The translations under genes and the position numbers were made by a program. The notes below the pieces were generated by a model. That model searched no databases, was not told where the DNA came from, and worked only from the letters and a program-made list of their open reading frames with translations. Positions 17,577 through 25,486 of a DNA stretch of 35,395 bases are shown piece after piece (the first letter of the stretch is position 1; each line of letters opens with the position of its first letter). The stretch is from Candidatus Omnitrophota bacterium (GTDB lineage Bacteria; Omnitrophota; Omnitrophia; Omnitrophales; JACQQS01), in NCBI GenBank assembly GCA_016206925.1, contig JACQQS010000034.1, forward strand, positions 1 through 35,395, in the 5' to 3' direction.

Positions 17577-17873
17577 TTAACGCCAAATGTGCCCTTTCGT
17601 GGCGCAAAGGCAAACAAAGCGTTGCAAGAAAATATGGATAGTGCGGAAATGCTGAGTTTCTCGCGAGGTTCTGTAACCCGCCGCGGCTAATGCTGCTTTG
17701 GCGGATTGGAGAGATGCATTGTAAGCGATATTGAGCTGCCAGTCGTCGCTCAAATCTCTTGCTTGGCAATCTTTAAGATCTCGATCCGCGATCTGAAAAA
17801 GCCCTTCAATCTCTTGCGGGCTTGTTTTATGTTTTTCGACCCACCCTTTTCTTTCCCAATTTTGTAAGCTCAC
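17577..17873 (-). CDS. HEPN-domain protein, C-terminally truncated
   Basis: 98 residues from a GTG at 17873 that overlaps the MNT gene by 47 nt. The sequence matches the HEPN pattern LAYNASLQ: here NIAYNASLQSAKAALAAAGYRTSRETQHFRTI, with a plausible R-X6-H catalytic motif. Relatives continue for roughly 40 more residues after this point. Here an unrelated tail (FVCLCATKGHIWR) ends at a stop within the palindromic repeat arm at 17571-17581. Together with the upstream MNT gene it forms a toxin-antitoxin-type pair. The loss of the last helices may have inactivated it. Confidence 0.7.
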   Translation of the reverse strand: MSLQNWERKGWVEKHKTSPQEIEGLFQIADRDLKDCQARDLSDDWQLNIAYNASLQSAKAALAAAGYRTSRETQHFRTIHIFLQRFVCLCATKGHIWR

Positions 17874-18432
17874 GATCTTCCCCGATTAACATGATTTTAG
17901 GTTCTTGAATAAGTGCTGACACAAAGTGGTGCTTGGCTTTCAATTTTTTCTGAAACTCATCCGGCGTGTAAACAGTGGGATTAATTTCCCGGCCAAGCGC
18001 CTCTTGGACAGGTTGTAATTGTGACACCACCTCCCCAAAGGTGACGTCGCCGATCACGGCCAGGTCCAAGTCGCTGGCCGGGCGGTCCTTTCCGGTAGCG
18101 AAGGAACCGTAGAGAAAGGCTGCTTGAATACGGTCCTTCAATTCTGAGAAAGCTCGCCGGAGGATATCACCGGCACCGACTGTTTTAACTACCAGTGTCT
18201 TTAATTCTTTGAAAATGGGAGAATCCCGATTCGCTTGGTAAAAGACCTGGTGACCCTGTCGGCGTCTTAGAAGAAGTCCCGCTTCGGTAAGGTGCTGCAA
18301 CTCCCGCTGGACGGCTCCTTGGCCTAGCCCCGCCGAACGCACAATCTGACGCAGATAAAAGGATTCTTCCGGATGAGTCAGGAGCAGTGCCAGAACAGCC
18401 CGCTTTGTCTTGCCAAATAATGCGGAAGTCAT
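17827..18432 (-). CDS. HTH-fused MNT nucleotidyltransferase (antitoxin-like)
   Basis: About 201 residues from the ATG at 18432; ATG at 18462 is an alternative. An N-terminal winged helix (FGKTKRAVLALLLTHPEESF, SAGLGQGAVQRELQHLTEAG) is joined to a nucleotidyltransferase domain with LYGSFATGKDRPASDLDL, the GS-X10-D-X-D signature of MntA-type antitoxins. It directly precedes the HEPN gene. The gene's own promoter lies over a 15-bp-arm palindrome, so the winged helix probably represses it (inference). AGGGG lies 13 nt before the chosen ATG. Confidence 0.85.
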   Translation of the reverse strand: MTSALFGKTKRAVLALLLTHPEESFYLRQIVRSAGLGQGAVQRELQHLTEAGLLLRRRQGHQVFYQANRDSPIFKELKTLVVKTVGAGDILRRAFSELKDRIQAAFLYGSFATGKDRPASDLDLAVIGDVTFGEVVSQLQPVQEALGREINPTVYTPDEFQKKLKAKHHFVSALIQEPKIMLIGEDRELTKLGKKRVGRKT

Positions 18433-18454
18433 TTGATCAGGTACGCCCCTTTTC

Positions 18455-18500
18455 GAACCCATATTGGGTTCAATTGTACCCAATATGGGTTCATCGTCAA
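18455..18500 (-). promoter_or_regulatory. Promoter with large palindromic operator for the HTH-MNT gene
   Basis: On the minus strand TTGACG (18500-18495) and TACAAT (18478-18473) are 16 bp apart. The inverted repeat with arms GAACCCATATTGGGT (18455-18469) and its complement (18478-18492), spacer 8 bp, covers the spacer, the -10 box and the likely transcription start. It is a strong candidate for autoregulation. Confidence 0.75.
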
Positions 18501-18573
18501 GCATATTCCTTGCAAAACCCGCGAGGTTCTTGTAGTACAGCGTTTCATAAATTCTTAACCAGGTTTGAGATTG

Positions 18574-18600
18574 CCCCACCACCACTTTGTGGTGGTGGGG
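18574..18600. repeat. Perfect 12-bp-stem hairpin
   Basis: CCCCACCACCAC (18574-18585) pairs exactly with 18589-18600 across TTT. No T-tract follows on the plus strand. The sequence just after it (about 18602-18640, TTGCTTCG ... CCTCGCAATGAC) resembles dispersed non-coding repeats of bacteria. Nothing coding is seen here up to 18740. Confidence 0.55.
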
Positions 18601-18740
18601 TTGCTTCGACCTTGCTTGGAACGCTGCCTCGCAATGACTTTATGGGCGTTTATTCGTAACCGCTAAACGATTACTATTTACCGTGTCCTGGCCGCTCTTA
18701 CCATAAAGTATCGCGCGGGGTTCTTAATATGTTATTTATC

Positions 18741-18768
18741 TTGACTAAATAGTATCTACTTGTTATCT
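18741..18768 (+). promoter_or_regulatory. Candidate promoter for the second AAA_14 ATPase
   Basis: TTGACT (18741-18746) and TTATCT (18763-18768) are 16 bp apart. The ATG at 18776 begins about 8 nt after the -10 box and no ribosome-binding site is visible, which points to a leaderless message. Confidence 0.5.
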
Positions 18769-18775
18769 TTTGTTC

Positions 18776-19927
18776 ATGCTCTTCAAGAGGCAAATCGAAT
18801 TCGGTCACATCAAAGGGTCAGCGTTCCTTTTTGGACCACGCATGACCGGTAAGACCTCTCTCGTTAGGAATCTCCCGAGCGCTGCGTTTATTGACCTTCT
18901 TGATCCCGAACAGGAACTTCGGCTTCGGCAAACACCCTCTTTTTTTTGGGAGGAAATTCAGACATTTTCCAAGAACAGCCTCGTGGTGGTGGACGAAATC
19001 CAGAAGGTCCCAGCCCTCCTCAATTATGTGCAGAAGGGGATCGAGGAGCTGGGGCTCCGGTTTGTCCTGACGGGATCAAGTGCGAGAAAACTCAAGCGCG
19101 GCGGCGCCAACCTTTTGGGAGGCCGCGCACACGATTTAAAATTGCACCCGCTCACGGTGCGCGAAATAGGGCCGCGGTTTGATGTGTCGCTTGCCCTGCA
19201 ATACGGTACGTTGCCGAAATTTACAACGCTTGCACTCGAGAAAAATATGGAGGAAGTGAAAAGCCTTTTGCGCTCCTATTACACGACCTATATCAAGGAG
19301 GAAATTCAGGCGGAGGCTTTGACACGAAACGTCGGTGCGTTCCAGCGCTTTTTGAACGTCGCCGCACAGGCGAACGGCCAAGTCATTGAATTTCAAAATA
19401 TTTCCCGCGAATGCTCCGTGCCAGCCAGCACTGTGAAAGAGTATTTTACGATTCTTGAAGATACGCTGATCGGGGAGTTTCTATGGCCCTGGGACCGGAG
19501 TGAACGAAAGAAAGCAAGGCCTAAATTTTTCTTTTTTGATTGCGGTGTCGTGCGTTCCATTCAAAATCGCTTGAACGATCCACCTACTTCTCAGGAAATG
19601 GGGTTTTTATTTGAAACATGGTTTGTTCGCGAATTGATCCGGTTTCGAGATTACTTCCGAAAAAGCCACGAGTTCTGTTTTTGGCGGGAAGGGAGTCACG
19701 AAATCGACATATTGATTATGGGGCGCGGGGAGCCAATCCTTGCCATCGAGTGCAAAGCAGGAAATGAATTATTGTCCGAGACCGCAAGACAGGCATTTAG
19801 CGCCAGATTTCCAAAGGTGCCGCTCGTGATCGCGTCGCTCAAAGATAAAACCCGACGACATCTTGCTTCCGGAATCGAGATACTTCCTTGGCGCGATGCG
19901 CTTGAAATGTATGAGCGCTTGTCATAA
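18776..19927 (+). CDS. AAA_14 / DUF4143-type ATPase, second copy
   Basis: 383 residues from the ATG at 18776. Walker A GPRMTGKTS (20-28), Walker B LVVVDEIQ (69-76), LTGSSARKLKRGGANLLGGRA, and the C-terminal DUF4143 part with a nuclease-like FWREGSHEIDILI ... AIECKAG pattern. It is only distantly similar to the ATPase at 8771-9994, so they are separate acquisitions rather than a recent duplication. No partner gene is coupled to it. Function unknown. Confidence 0.9.
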   Translation: MLFKRQIEFGHIKGSAFLFGPRMTGKTSLVRNLPSAAFIDLLDPEQELRLRQTPSFFWEEIQTFSKNSLVVVDEIQKVPALLNYVQKGIEELGLRFVLTGSSARKLKRGGANLLGGRAHDLKLHPLTVREIGPRFDVSLALQYGTLPKFTTLALEKNMEEVKSLLRSYYTTYIKEEIQAEALTRNVGAFQRFLNVAAQANGQVIEFQNISRECSVPASTVKEYFTILEDTLIGEFLWPWDRSERKKARPKFFFFDCGVVRSIQNRLNDPPTSQEMGFLFETWFVRELIRFRDYFRKSHEFCFWREGSHEIDILIMGRGEPILAIECKAGNELLSETARQAFSARFPKVPLVIASLKDKTRRHLASGIEILPWRDALEMYERLS

Positions 19928-19994
19928 AGTCAGTATTTAACCCACTGTTGTTCAACGACTTAGAATTTCTTCAGATTCTTTACCATATTCCTAA

Positions 19995-20022
19995 TTGATA
20001 TTTACAGGCCGGGGCGTATAAT
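19995..20022 (+). promoter_or_regulatory. Sigma-70-type promoter for the large signalling operon
   Basis: TTGATA (19995-20000) and a consensus TATAAT (20017-20022) are 16 bp apart. This is the best promoter on the plus strand here, about 70 bp before the HTH gene that opens the operon ending at 27812. Confidence 0.65.
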
Positions 20023-20091
20023 CATTTCCCCCTTGTCCTATTTGTCCTTCTTCTCATATAAGTGTACCCTTTATATACGGATGTAAATTCC

Positions 20092-20328
20092 ATGAATATG
20101 CAACGGATGCTAACTCCCATAGAAGTAAGTTCAATTCTAAATGTCTCCGCGAGAACGGTCCGCCGTCTTGCCGACTCCCGCGTTATTCCCGGCGCCCGGA
20201 AAATCGGAAACGTCTGGCGCTTCGATCCCGAAAAATTTGCCCACTGGCTCTCCGATTTAGAAAAACCAGAACGCACAAGCGAAAAAGAGAAAATCGGCAC
20301 AAAGATTTCTTCAGAAGAAAACCCCTAG
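20092..20328 (+). CDS. Excisionase/MerR-type small HTH protein
   Basis: 78 residues from the ATG at 20092. LTPIEVSSILNVSARTVRRL, then IPGARKIGNVWRFDPEKFAHWL, is the HTH_17 (excisionase-like) DNA-binding pattern that fills nearly the whole protein; the tail is charged and probably disordered. No strong Shine-Dalgarno site precedes it. It is the first gene after the promoter at 19995, 10 nt before the receiver at 20339. It may control this operon or be its only DNA-binding component (inference). Confidence 0.8.
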   Translation: MNMQRMLTPIEVSSILNVSARTVRRLADSRVIPGARKIGNVWRFDPEKFAHWLSDLEKPERTSEKEKIGTKISSEENP

Positions 20329-20338
20329 GAGAATAAGC

Positions 20339-20713
20339 ATGGCGAAAAAGATTCTTCTCATCGATGATGATGCATTGGTTTTGAAGTCTGTTAAAAGGTT
20401 GTTGGAAAACCAGGGATATGAAGTGATTTCAGTAAAAAATTCTGAAGAGGCGTTGAAAGTTTCTGAATCCGCTAGTTTTAATCTGATTATCTCAGATATT
20501 CGTATGCCGGGAGAAAATGGAATAGCGACTGTAAGAAAAATTCAAGAGATGCTCAAGCGTTCAACGCGGGCAGACATTCCTTCAATTTTTATCACTGGGT
20601 ACGCCAGCGAAGAGGCTCCGATCGATGCTTTAAAGCTTGGTGCTAAAGATTATCTTTTAAAACCTTTCGATTTTAATGAATTGATTTCAAGTGTTAAGCG
20701 AAACATAGGGTGA
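20339..20713 (+). CDS. Single-domain response regulator receiver
   Basis: 124 residues. D9-D11 acidic patch, phospho-acceptor D53 in IISDIRMPGENG, T86 in FITGY, K108 in LLKPFD. AGGAG before the ATG overlaps the upstream HTH gene's stop codon. Its TGA stop forms GTGA with the start of the acyltransferase-like gene. No output domain. It sits before, rather than after, a kinase gene. Confidence 0.92.
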   Translation: MAKKILLIDDDALVLKSVKRLLENQGYEVISVKNSEEALKVSESASFNLIISDIRMPGENGIATVRKIQEMLKRSTRADIPSIFITGYASEEAPIDALKLGAKDYLLKPFDFNELISSVKRNIG

Positions 20714-21462
20714 ATGGTAACTGCAAAATGATGGCTACAGGATTTAAGCTAGTCGAAGGGTTGAATTTAAGAGCGAGGCTTCTCAGGCGAACGACGTTTC
20801 GTCTCTGGAAATCTATCATCCTTTCTAAAGCAAAAGCACTTATTGGGAATGTCAATTATGAATCGGTAGAACCTTCCTATTCAAGTATTCCAGTTATTAT
20901 CCTGTCATCATTTAATTGCTTCTCAGATTTTTTGGTGCTGAGTTATGTGTTTCGAGACAAAGATCTAACGTTTATTGCGGGACGGGGATTACCTGTGGAA
21001 AAGTCAATCGAATGGCTCCGTTCGGTTAATCATGTTCTTTACGTGGATAATAACCAATTCGGGTATTCTTTCCTTAAGAATTTACTTTCGATGTTGCGCA
21101 ATTTAAATCGCTCGGTTGTTATTCCGCCGGAAGCAGCTCTTAGGTATGCCGGCGGATTGAGCGTGAATCCGGCCGTTATCGTTAGAATTGCGATGGCAGC
21201 AAGCGTACCGATTATACCCGTCCGCTTCACTTGGCGAGCAGAGAATGGGCAGTTAAGCAGAGGAATTCAAAAGTGTGATGTATGGATAGGTAAGACGACA
21301 TATATTTCACCACGAACAGAAGAATTCCATGATGTTTTTTTTAAGAAGAGAGGCGCAAGAAAATTCAGAGATCTTCCTGACGAAGATCTAGCTGAGATCG
21401 GATCGAGAATCTTTGCACAATTAAGAGGCTCAAACAGTTTCAATGGTTCGCATTTACAATAA
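20710..21462 (+). CDS. PlsC-like protein lacking catalytic residues (pseudoenzyme)
   Basis: 250 residues, homologous along its length to the acyltransferase at 1503. Shared blocks are SVPIIPVRF, KCDVWIGKTTYISP and EEFHDVFFKK. The catalytic NHX4D block is replaced: SSFNCFSD aligns with SNHLSYVD, so the histidine is F68 while D73 stays. PEGTR is replaced by PEAAL. It should therefore not be an active acyltransferase by the known mechanism. The GTG at 20710 overlaps the receiver stop; ATG at 20728 or 20731 are alternatives. It overlaps the next gene by 20 nt. It may bind lipid or regulate the partner reductase or kinase (inference). Confidence 0.75.
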   Translation: MNGNCKMMATGFKLVEGLNLRARLLRRTTFRLWKSIILSKAKALIGNVNYESVEPSYSSIPVIILSSFNCFSDFLVLSYVFRDKDLTFIAGRGLPVEKSIEWLRSVNHVLYVDNNQFGYSFLKNLLSMLRNLNRSVVIPPEAALRYAGGLSVNPAVIVRIAMAASVPIIPVRFTWRAENGQLSRGIQKCDVWIGKTTYISPRTEEFHDVFFKKRGARKFRDLPDEDLAEIGSRIFAQLRGSNSFNGSHLQ

Positions 21463-22699
21463 AAAATGGGAAAGAGGATTCTTTCAGTCGCTGTTTGGAT
21501 ATTTGCGTGACACCATCGTGCTCGCGCTTCCGATGAGGCGACTTCCTGATTTCTTGATTCAGGCTCTTTATGGAGTAAATGCGAAATTTGCGTTTCTCGT
21601 TCATCCGCGGATGTATGAGGATGCGTTTATTTCAGCACCTTTTCTCAAAATGATCAAATTTTTTTTGAGAAAGCAAAAGGGTTATCAATTTGTGGCTGGA
21701 ATGTCCCCGTTTGTACTAAATTCCGTTAAGACAAAACAAAGCACCGACGGACTTGTCATAGCACAGTTGACGGTTCCGGAAGTTATGTTCGAAAGACGGA
21801 AAGAGACACTCCGAATGCTAGAAAAAGCGCTGAGGTTAGTTTCGAAAATATGTAGCCCTCGTGCCGTGGTAGGACTAGGCGGATGGTTTCCTATGGTCGT
21901 TCGTCGCGGCGTTTCGTTACACGATCAGGCTGAGAGTTTGAGTTTAAGAATAACAAACGGCCATTGTGGGACGTTGGCTTCTATATATATGACAGTAGAA
22001 AAAATTGCAAAGATTGCAGAAATCTCTCTAGCAGATTTGATTATTGCTGTGATTGGCGTCGGAAAAATGGGGTCCAACATAGCCAGAGCTTTTAATGGAA
22101 AAGTTAAAGGTCTAGTTCTAATTGATGTAAAAGAAAATAACTTGCTCCGCATATGTGGAGAGCTCAAGGAAACGAAGTCTAGAACTAAGACTCGGATTGT
22201 GGTTACCGACTCGGTTGATCGAGCGCCTATTCGGCAAGCGCTCATACAGGCGCATATCGGAATCTGTGCTACATCGAGTTTCAGAAACCTACTGCGATTA
22301 AAAGACATGCCGGATGGTTTTGTTGCTATTGACGATTCTCGTCCAGAAGCATTACCACGAGACCCAAGACGACAAAGAATAGTACTTGAAGGTGGTCTAT
22401 TGAGGATTCATGGTGTTCAAGTCAATTACGACTATGGCTTTGGTCAGGATGAAAATGTATTTGGGTGTCTTGGAGAAGCTTTTTTATTGGCGTTAGATCA
22501 AGATCGTTCATTAAAGCCAACGGTTGGAGATGTTGATATGGGTAATTTTTTTCGAGTGCTTAGTTTCTGTCGTGAGAATGGAGTAACCGAGGGTGATCTT
22601 AAGTCGAGCACAGATTTTATTGCGGATGAGGATATCAGAGAAGCTCTTAAGAAAAACAGAATGACGGAAGGAAAAGATTCGGAAGTTTTTAATCTATGA
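21443..22699 (+). CDS. Acyl-ACP reductase-like protein (AAR / COG5322 family)
   Basis: 418 residues. It resembles cyanobacterial long-chain acyl-ACP reductase: a helical N-terminal part with GLGGWFPMVV, RITNGHCGTLASIYMTVEKI matching the TGNTHTAY region, a Rossmann motif VIGVGKMGSNIA (203-214), VAIDDSRPEAL, and NVFGCLGEAFLLAL with C342 at the place of the catalytic thioester cysteine. The N-terminus is about 45 residues longer than in AAR. The expected reaction is NADPH reduction of an acyl thioester to an aldehyde. No aldehyde-deformylating oxygenase gene is nearby. It overlaps the kinase HK4 by ATGA. The assignment rests on remembered family motifs. Confidence 0.7.
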   Translation: MVRIYNKKWERGFFQSLFGYLRDTIVLALPMRRLPDFLIQALYGVNAKFAFLVHPRMYEDAFISAPFLKMIKFFLRKQKGYQFVAGMSPFVLNSVKTKQSTDGLVIAQLTVPEVMFERRKETLRMLEKALRLVSKICSPRAVVGLGGWFPMVVRRGVSLHDQAESLSLRITNGHCGTLASIYMTVEKIAKIAEISLADLIIAVIGVGKMGSNIARAFNGKVKGLVLIDVKENNLLRICGELKETKSRTKTRIVVTDSVDRAPIRQALIQAHIGICATSSFRNLLRLKDMPDGFVAIDDSRPEALPRDPRRQRIVLEGGLLRIHGVQVNYDYGFGQDENVFGCLGEAFLLALDQDRSLKPTVGDVDMGNFFRVLSFCRENGVTEGDLKSSTDFIADEDIREALKKNRMTEGKDSEVFNL

Positions 22700-25110
22700 A
22701 TCCTCTATTAATAAACCATCTGATAGGTTTTTCTCTGATTTCGGTTGTTTTGCCGTCTATCGCTGGGTGGGTGTACTTCAGTCGGCCAAAAGATGCACTA
22801 AATCAAGTTTTCGCTTTGTATTGCTTGGCAATCGCATGGTGGTCATTTTTTACTATACTGATGATTCTTTCTCCTTCACCGGATTGGGGGCTTTTTTGGG
22901 ACAGAGTTTGCCTCACAGGGGTGGTTTTTATTCCCTCAACGTTGTTTCATTTTATAGCTGCATTTACAAGTGATGACGAGCGGTTGAAAAATCTCGTCCG
23001 GATGAATTATGCGATCTCCCTGTTTTTCTTGGGAATTCTTTGGTTTACAGATTTGTTCGTTTCCGGAGTACAACCTAAATTCGGAATGAAATATTTTACA
23101 GTTCCCGGTTTTTTGTACATCTTTTTTGTCGGCTTCTTTGTGCTTGCTGTAATTATGGCCTTATATTCTCTCTCCCGGATGGCTCGGCATTCAACGCATC
23201 CTAAGTTAAAGAAGCAGGCGAATCTATTGTTTTGGTTTTCGGTTGTTGGATATAGCGGTGGTAGTTGCAATTACTTGTTGGTCTATGACATCAATTTGCC
23301 CGGCGTTGCGGAAACCTCCAATTATGGTGTGCTTATCCTGAGTCTGTCTATCGCTTATATCATTTTCCGATACAGCTTCTTAGATATCGAAATCATTATC
23401 AGGAAAACCATCGTGTTTGCAGGGTTGTTTGCGATGGTGATGGCGACGGTGACAGGAGTCATGGCGCTGGCCCAAGCGATTACGAGCCGGTATGTTCATG
23501 TGCCGCCTGCGCTGGTGACGGTGATTACGACCCTCATTGCGATGGCGCTTTATGACCGCACGCGGCGGTTATTAATTGAGATCACCGACCGGTTTTTGTT
23601 TCAGAAAAAATTTGATTACCGGCAGCTCCTCAAAAATGCGAGCCGCGGAATCGCACTGATTCAAAGTCTGGATCATTTGGGGAAGCTCATTGTGGCGTTC
23701 ATTACTATGCGGGCCCGGATAAAAAATGCGGCGCTTTTCATACGTTCTGACAAGGGCTATTTTGTTCTGAAAACGGCCCGGGGGTTTGCTTACCGGGATG
23801 ATCAACTTAAAATTGCCGAAGACCATCCGCTCCTTAAGAAACTTCACGAACGCAAACAGCCCCTCCGCCGGGCGGAATTTTCTGCCTCAAGCGGCATAAG
23901 CAATCTTGATACGCGTGCTATTTATGAACTGCTGACCGACCTCAAGGCAGAAGCAGTCGTCCCATCATTCCTAGGCAGAGATGCCCAGGGGGGAAGTGTC
24001 AGAGACCGCCTATCGCTGCGTGGTTTCCTCATCCTGGGCACCAAAAAATCCGACGAGGATTACACGCAGGATGATCTCGATGTCTTCTCAACGCTCGCGC
24101 AAGAGTCGGCGATCGCGATAGAAAATGCGCGGCTCTATGACGTTCAGATCCAGAAAACGAACGAGCTGGCGAAAGCCAACGAGGAGCTGGCCAGCACAAA
24201 CAAGAAATTGAATGACGCCACAAACGAGCTCATGAAAGCGCTCAGCGAAACCGAGAAAGCCAAGAAGGAGCTCGAGAGCACCCAGGCGCAGATGCTCGAT
24301 ATGAAACGCCGGGAACTGGTGGCGCGCATGTCGGCCGCCATGGGCCATGAAATTCAAAATCCGCTTCAGGGAATCAGCTTCATTTACTATCATTTCGGCA
24401 AATTGGGAAAACTGCTCGATGAAATCCTGGAATACGGCAAGCAGGCCGGTGACCAGAAAATTGTCGAGATGACCGACCGCGTCATCACGATCATCAATGA
24501 GAATATCGCCCGGCCGCTCCGTAATCACACCGACCGCATTAAAGGCATCGCCAACTCGGTGACGGACCTGATCAAAGGCCAGGACCGCTTTGCCGATATT
24601 CACCTCGGTCTTATCATCAATTACGCGATCGAAGAAATCCGGTTCACGACGTATTGGGAGCGTCTGGCCGAGCCCACGATTGAAATCAGTCTCCCGCGGA
24701 ATCTGCCGCTCGTGCATGCGAATTCACACCGGCTTCAGGGCGTATTCGTGAATCTTATCAAAAATGCCTACGATGCCATGAAAGGCAATGCCGAGAAAAG
24801 GATCAGCGTCAAGGCTGAAGAGGACCCGGAAAATCCCGAGATGATCAAAATTTATTTCGGGGACACTGGATGCGGCATGGATGAGGAAACGGCGAAGCAC
24901 GCATTTGATTTTAAATTCACCACGAAAGGCGATGCCGGAACGGGTATCGGCCTTGCGTACTGCAAAGACACGATCGAAGCGCATGGCGGCGCGATTGCGA
25001 TCAAAAGCGAGCCGGGGAAAGGCGCGTTGTTTGAATTCTCCCTGAAAAAGGGCAAGCCCTACGGCGAAGGCGGAGATAAATATGAAAAAGATGTTGGTCA
25101 TCGAAGATGA
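22696..25110 (+). CDS. Membrane sensor histidine kinase, 7TM-type (HK4)
   Basis: 804 residues. About eight membrane segments (8-285) with YSGGSCNYLLVYDI and LDIEIIIRKTIVFAGLF; GAF-like domain (about 310-480); coiled coil (485-540); DHp helix with H551 in AAMGHEIQNPLQG; HATPase with NLIKNAYDAM, DTGCG (723-727) and GTGIGL (748-753). Its DHp differs from that of HK2 and HK3, so its receiver partner is probably different. It starts in an ATGA overlap with the AAR-like gene and overlaps the receiver at 25082 by 29 nt. Confidence 0.92.
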   Translation: MNPLLINHLIGFSLISVVLPSIAGWVYFSRPKDALNQVFALYCLAIAWWSFFTILMILSPSPDWGLFWDRVCLTGVVFIPSTLFHFIAAFTSDDERLKNLVRMNYAISLFFLGILWFTDLFVSGVQPKFGMKYFTVPGFLYIFFVGFFVLAVIMALYSLSRMARHSTHPKLKKQANLLFWFSVVGYSGGSCNYLLVYDINLPGVAETSNYGVLILSLSIAYIIFRYSFLDIEIIIRKTIVFAGLFAMVMATVTGVMALAQAITSRYVHVPPALVTVITTLIAMALYDRTRRLLIEITDRFLFQKKFDYRQLLKNASRGIALIQSLDHLGKLIVAFITMRARIKNAALFIRSDKGYFVLKTARGFAYRDDQLKIAEDHPLLKKLHERKQPLRRAEFSASSGISNLDTRAIYELLTDLKAEAVVPSFLGRDAQGGSVRDRLSLRGFLILGTKKSDEDYTQDDLDVFSTLAQESAIAIENARLYDVQIQKTNELAKANEELASTNKKLNDATNELMKALSETEKAKKELESTQAQMLDMKRRELVARMSAAMGHEIQNPLQGISFIYYHFGKLGKLLDEILEYGKQAGDQKIVEMTDRVITIINENIARPLRNHTDRIKGIANSVTDLIKGQDRFADIHLGLIINYAIEEIRFTTYWERLAEPTIEISLPRNLPLVHANSHRLQGVFVNLIKNAYDAMKGNAEKRISVKAEEDPENPEMIKIYFGDTGCGMDEETAKHAFDFKFTTKGDAGTGIGLAYCKDTIEAHGGAIAIKSEPGKGALFEFSLKKGKPYGEGGDKYEKDVGHRR

Positions 25111-25486
25111 GCCGTTCATCGTAGAGCCGCTCGAATTTTACGTGCGGGATGAGATGAAGGACTTTAAGTTCTTCAAGGCCTCGACCGGCGAAGAAGGCAT
25201 CCGCATCATCGAGCGCGAACATCCGGACCTGCTCATCCTCGACATGAAACTCGACCCTTTTATGGACGGCATCAACGTTCTCCGCCAGATGCAGAGCGAG
25301 CTTTCGCGTATGGCCGTGATCGTGCTCACCGGTTTTGTCGATCCCCATATGGAAACGGAGGCCCGCAAACTCGGCGTGGACGCCTATCTCGAGAAACCCA
25401 TTTACCTGGATCAGCTCCGCAAAGTCATCGAAGAAGTGCTGGCGCGTAGAAACAAGCTCGACCGCGACCGCAAGGATAAGAAATGA
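25082..25486 (+). CDS. Single-domain response regulator receiver
   Basis: 134 residues. E8-D9 acidic pocket, phospho-acceptor D54 in LILDMKLDPFMDG, T83 in VLTGF, K105 in LEKPIY, and a basic C-terminal tail (RRNKLDRDRKDKK). GGAG precedes the ATG, which lies inside the HK4 gene. Its TGA overlaps the MNT start as ATGA, so the kinase, receiver and MNT are linked in translation. Confidence 0.92.
   Translation: MKKMLVIEDEPFIVEPLEFYVRDEMKDFKFFKASTGEEGIRIIEREHPDLLILDMKLDPFMDGINVLRQMQSELSRMAVIVLTGFVDPHMETEARKLGVDAYLEKPIYLDQLRKVIEEVLARRNKLDRDRKDKK

Larger units (their letters stand above)
16239..17581. repeat. Paired palindromic repeats, split by an ISAs1-type element
   Basis: Four 11-nt arms: GTTAACCAACA (16239), TGTTGGGTAAC (16270), GTTACCCAACA (16295) and TGTTGGTTAAC (17571). 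Without the IS they would form two hairpins with arms differing at one base, or one nested structure. The IS sits in the loop of the second. The last arm contains the stop codon of the truncated HEPN gene. Confidence 0.6.

Noticed and set aside
16239..17581. Palindromic arms as integron attC sites
   Set aside because: The arms only partly fit the RYYYAAC/GTTRRRY consensus, there is no integrase, and gene-cassette order is absent.
24088..24717. Minus-strand open frame opposite HK4
   Set aside because: It lies antisense to the coiled-coil, DHp and start of the ATPase region and reads as a codon-bias shadow.
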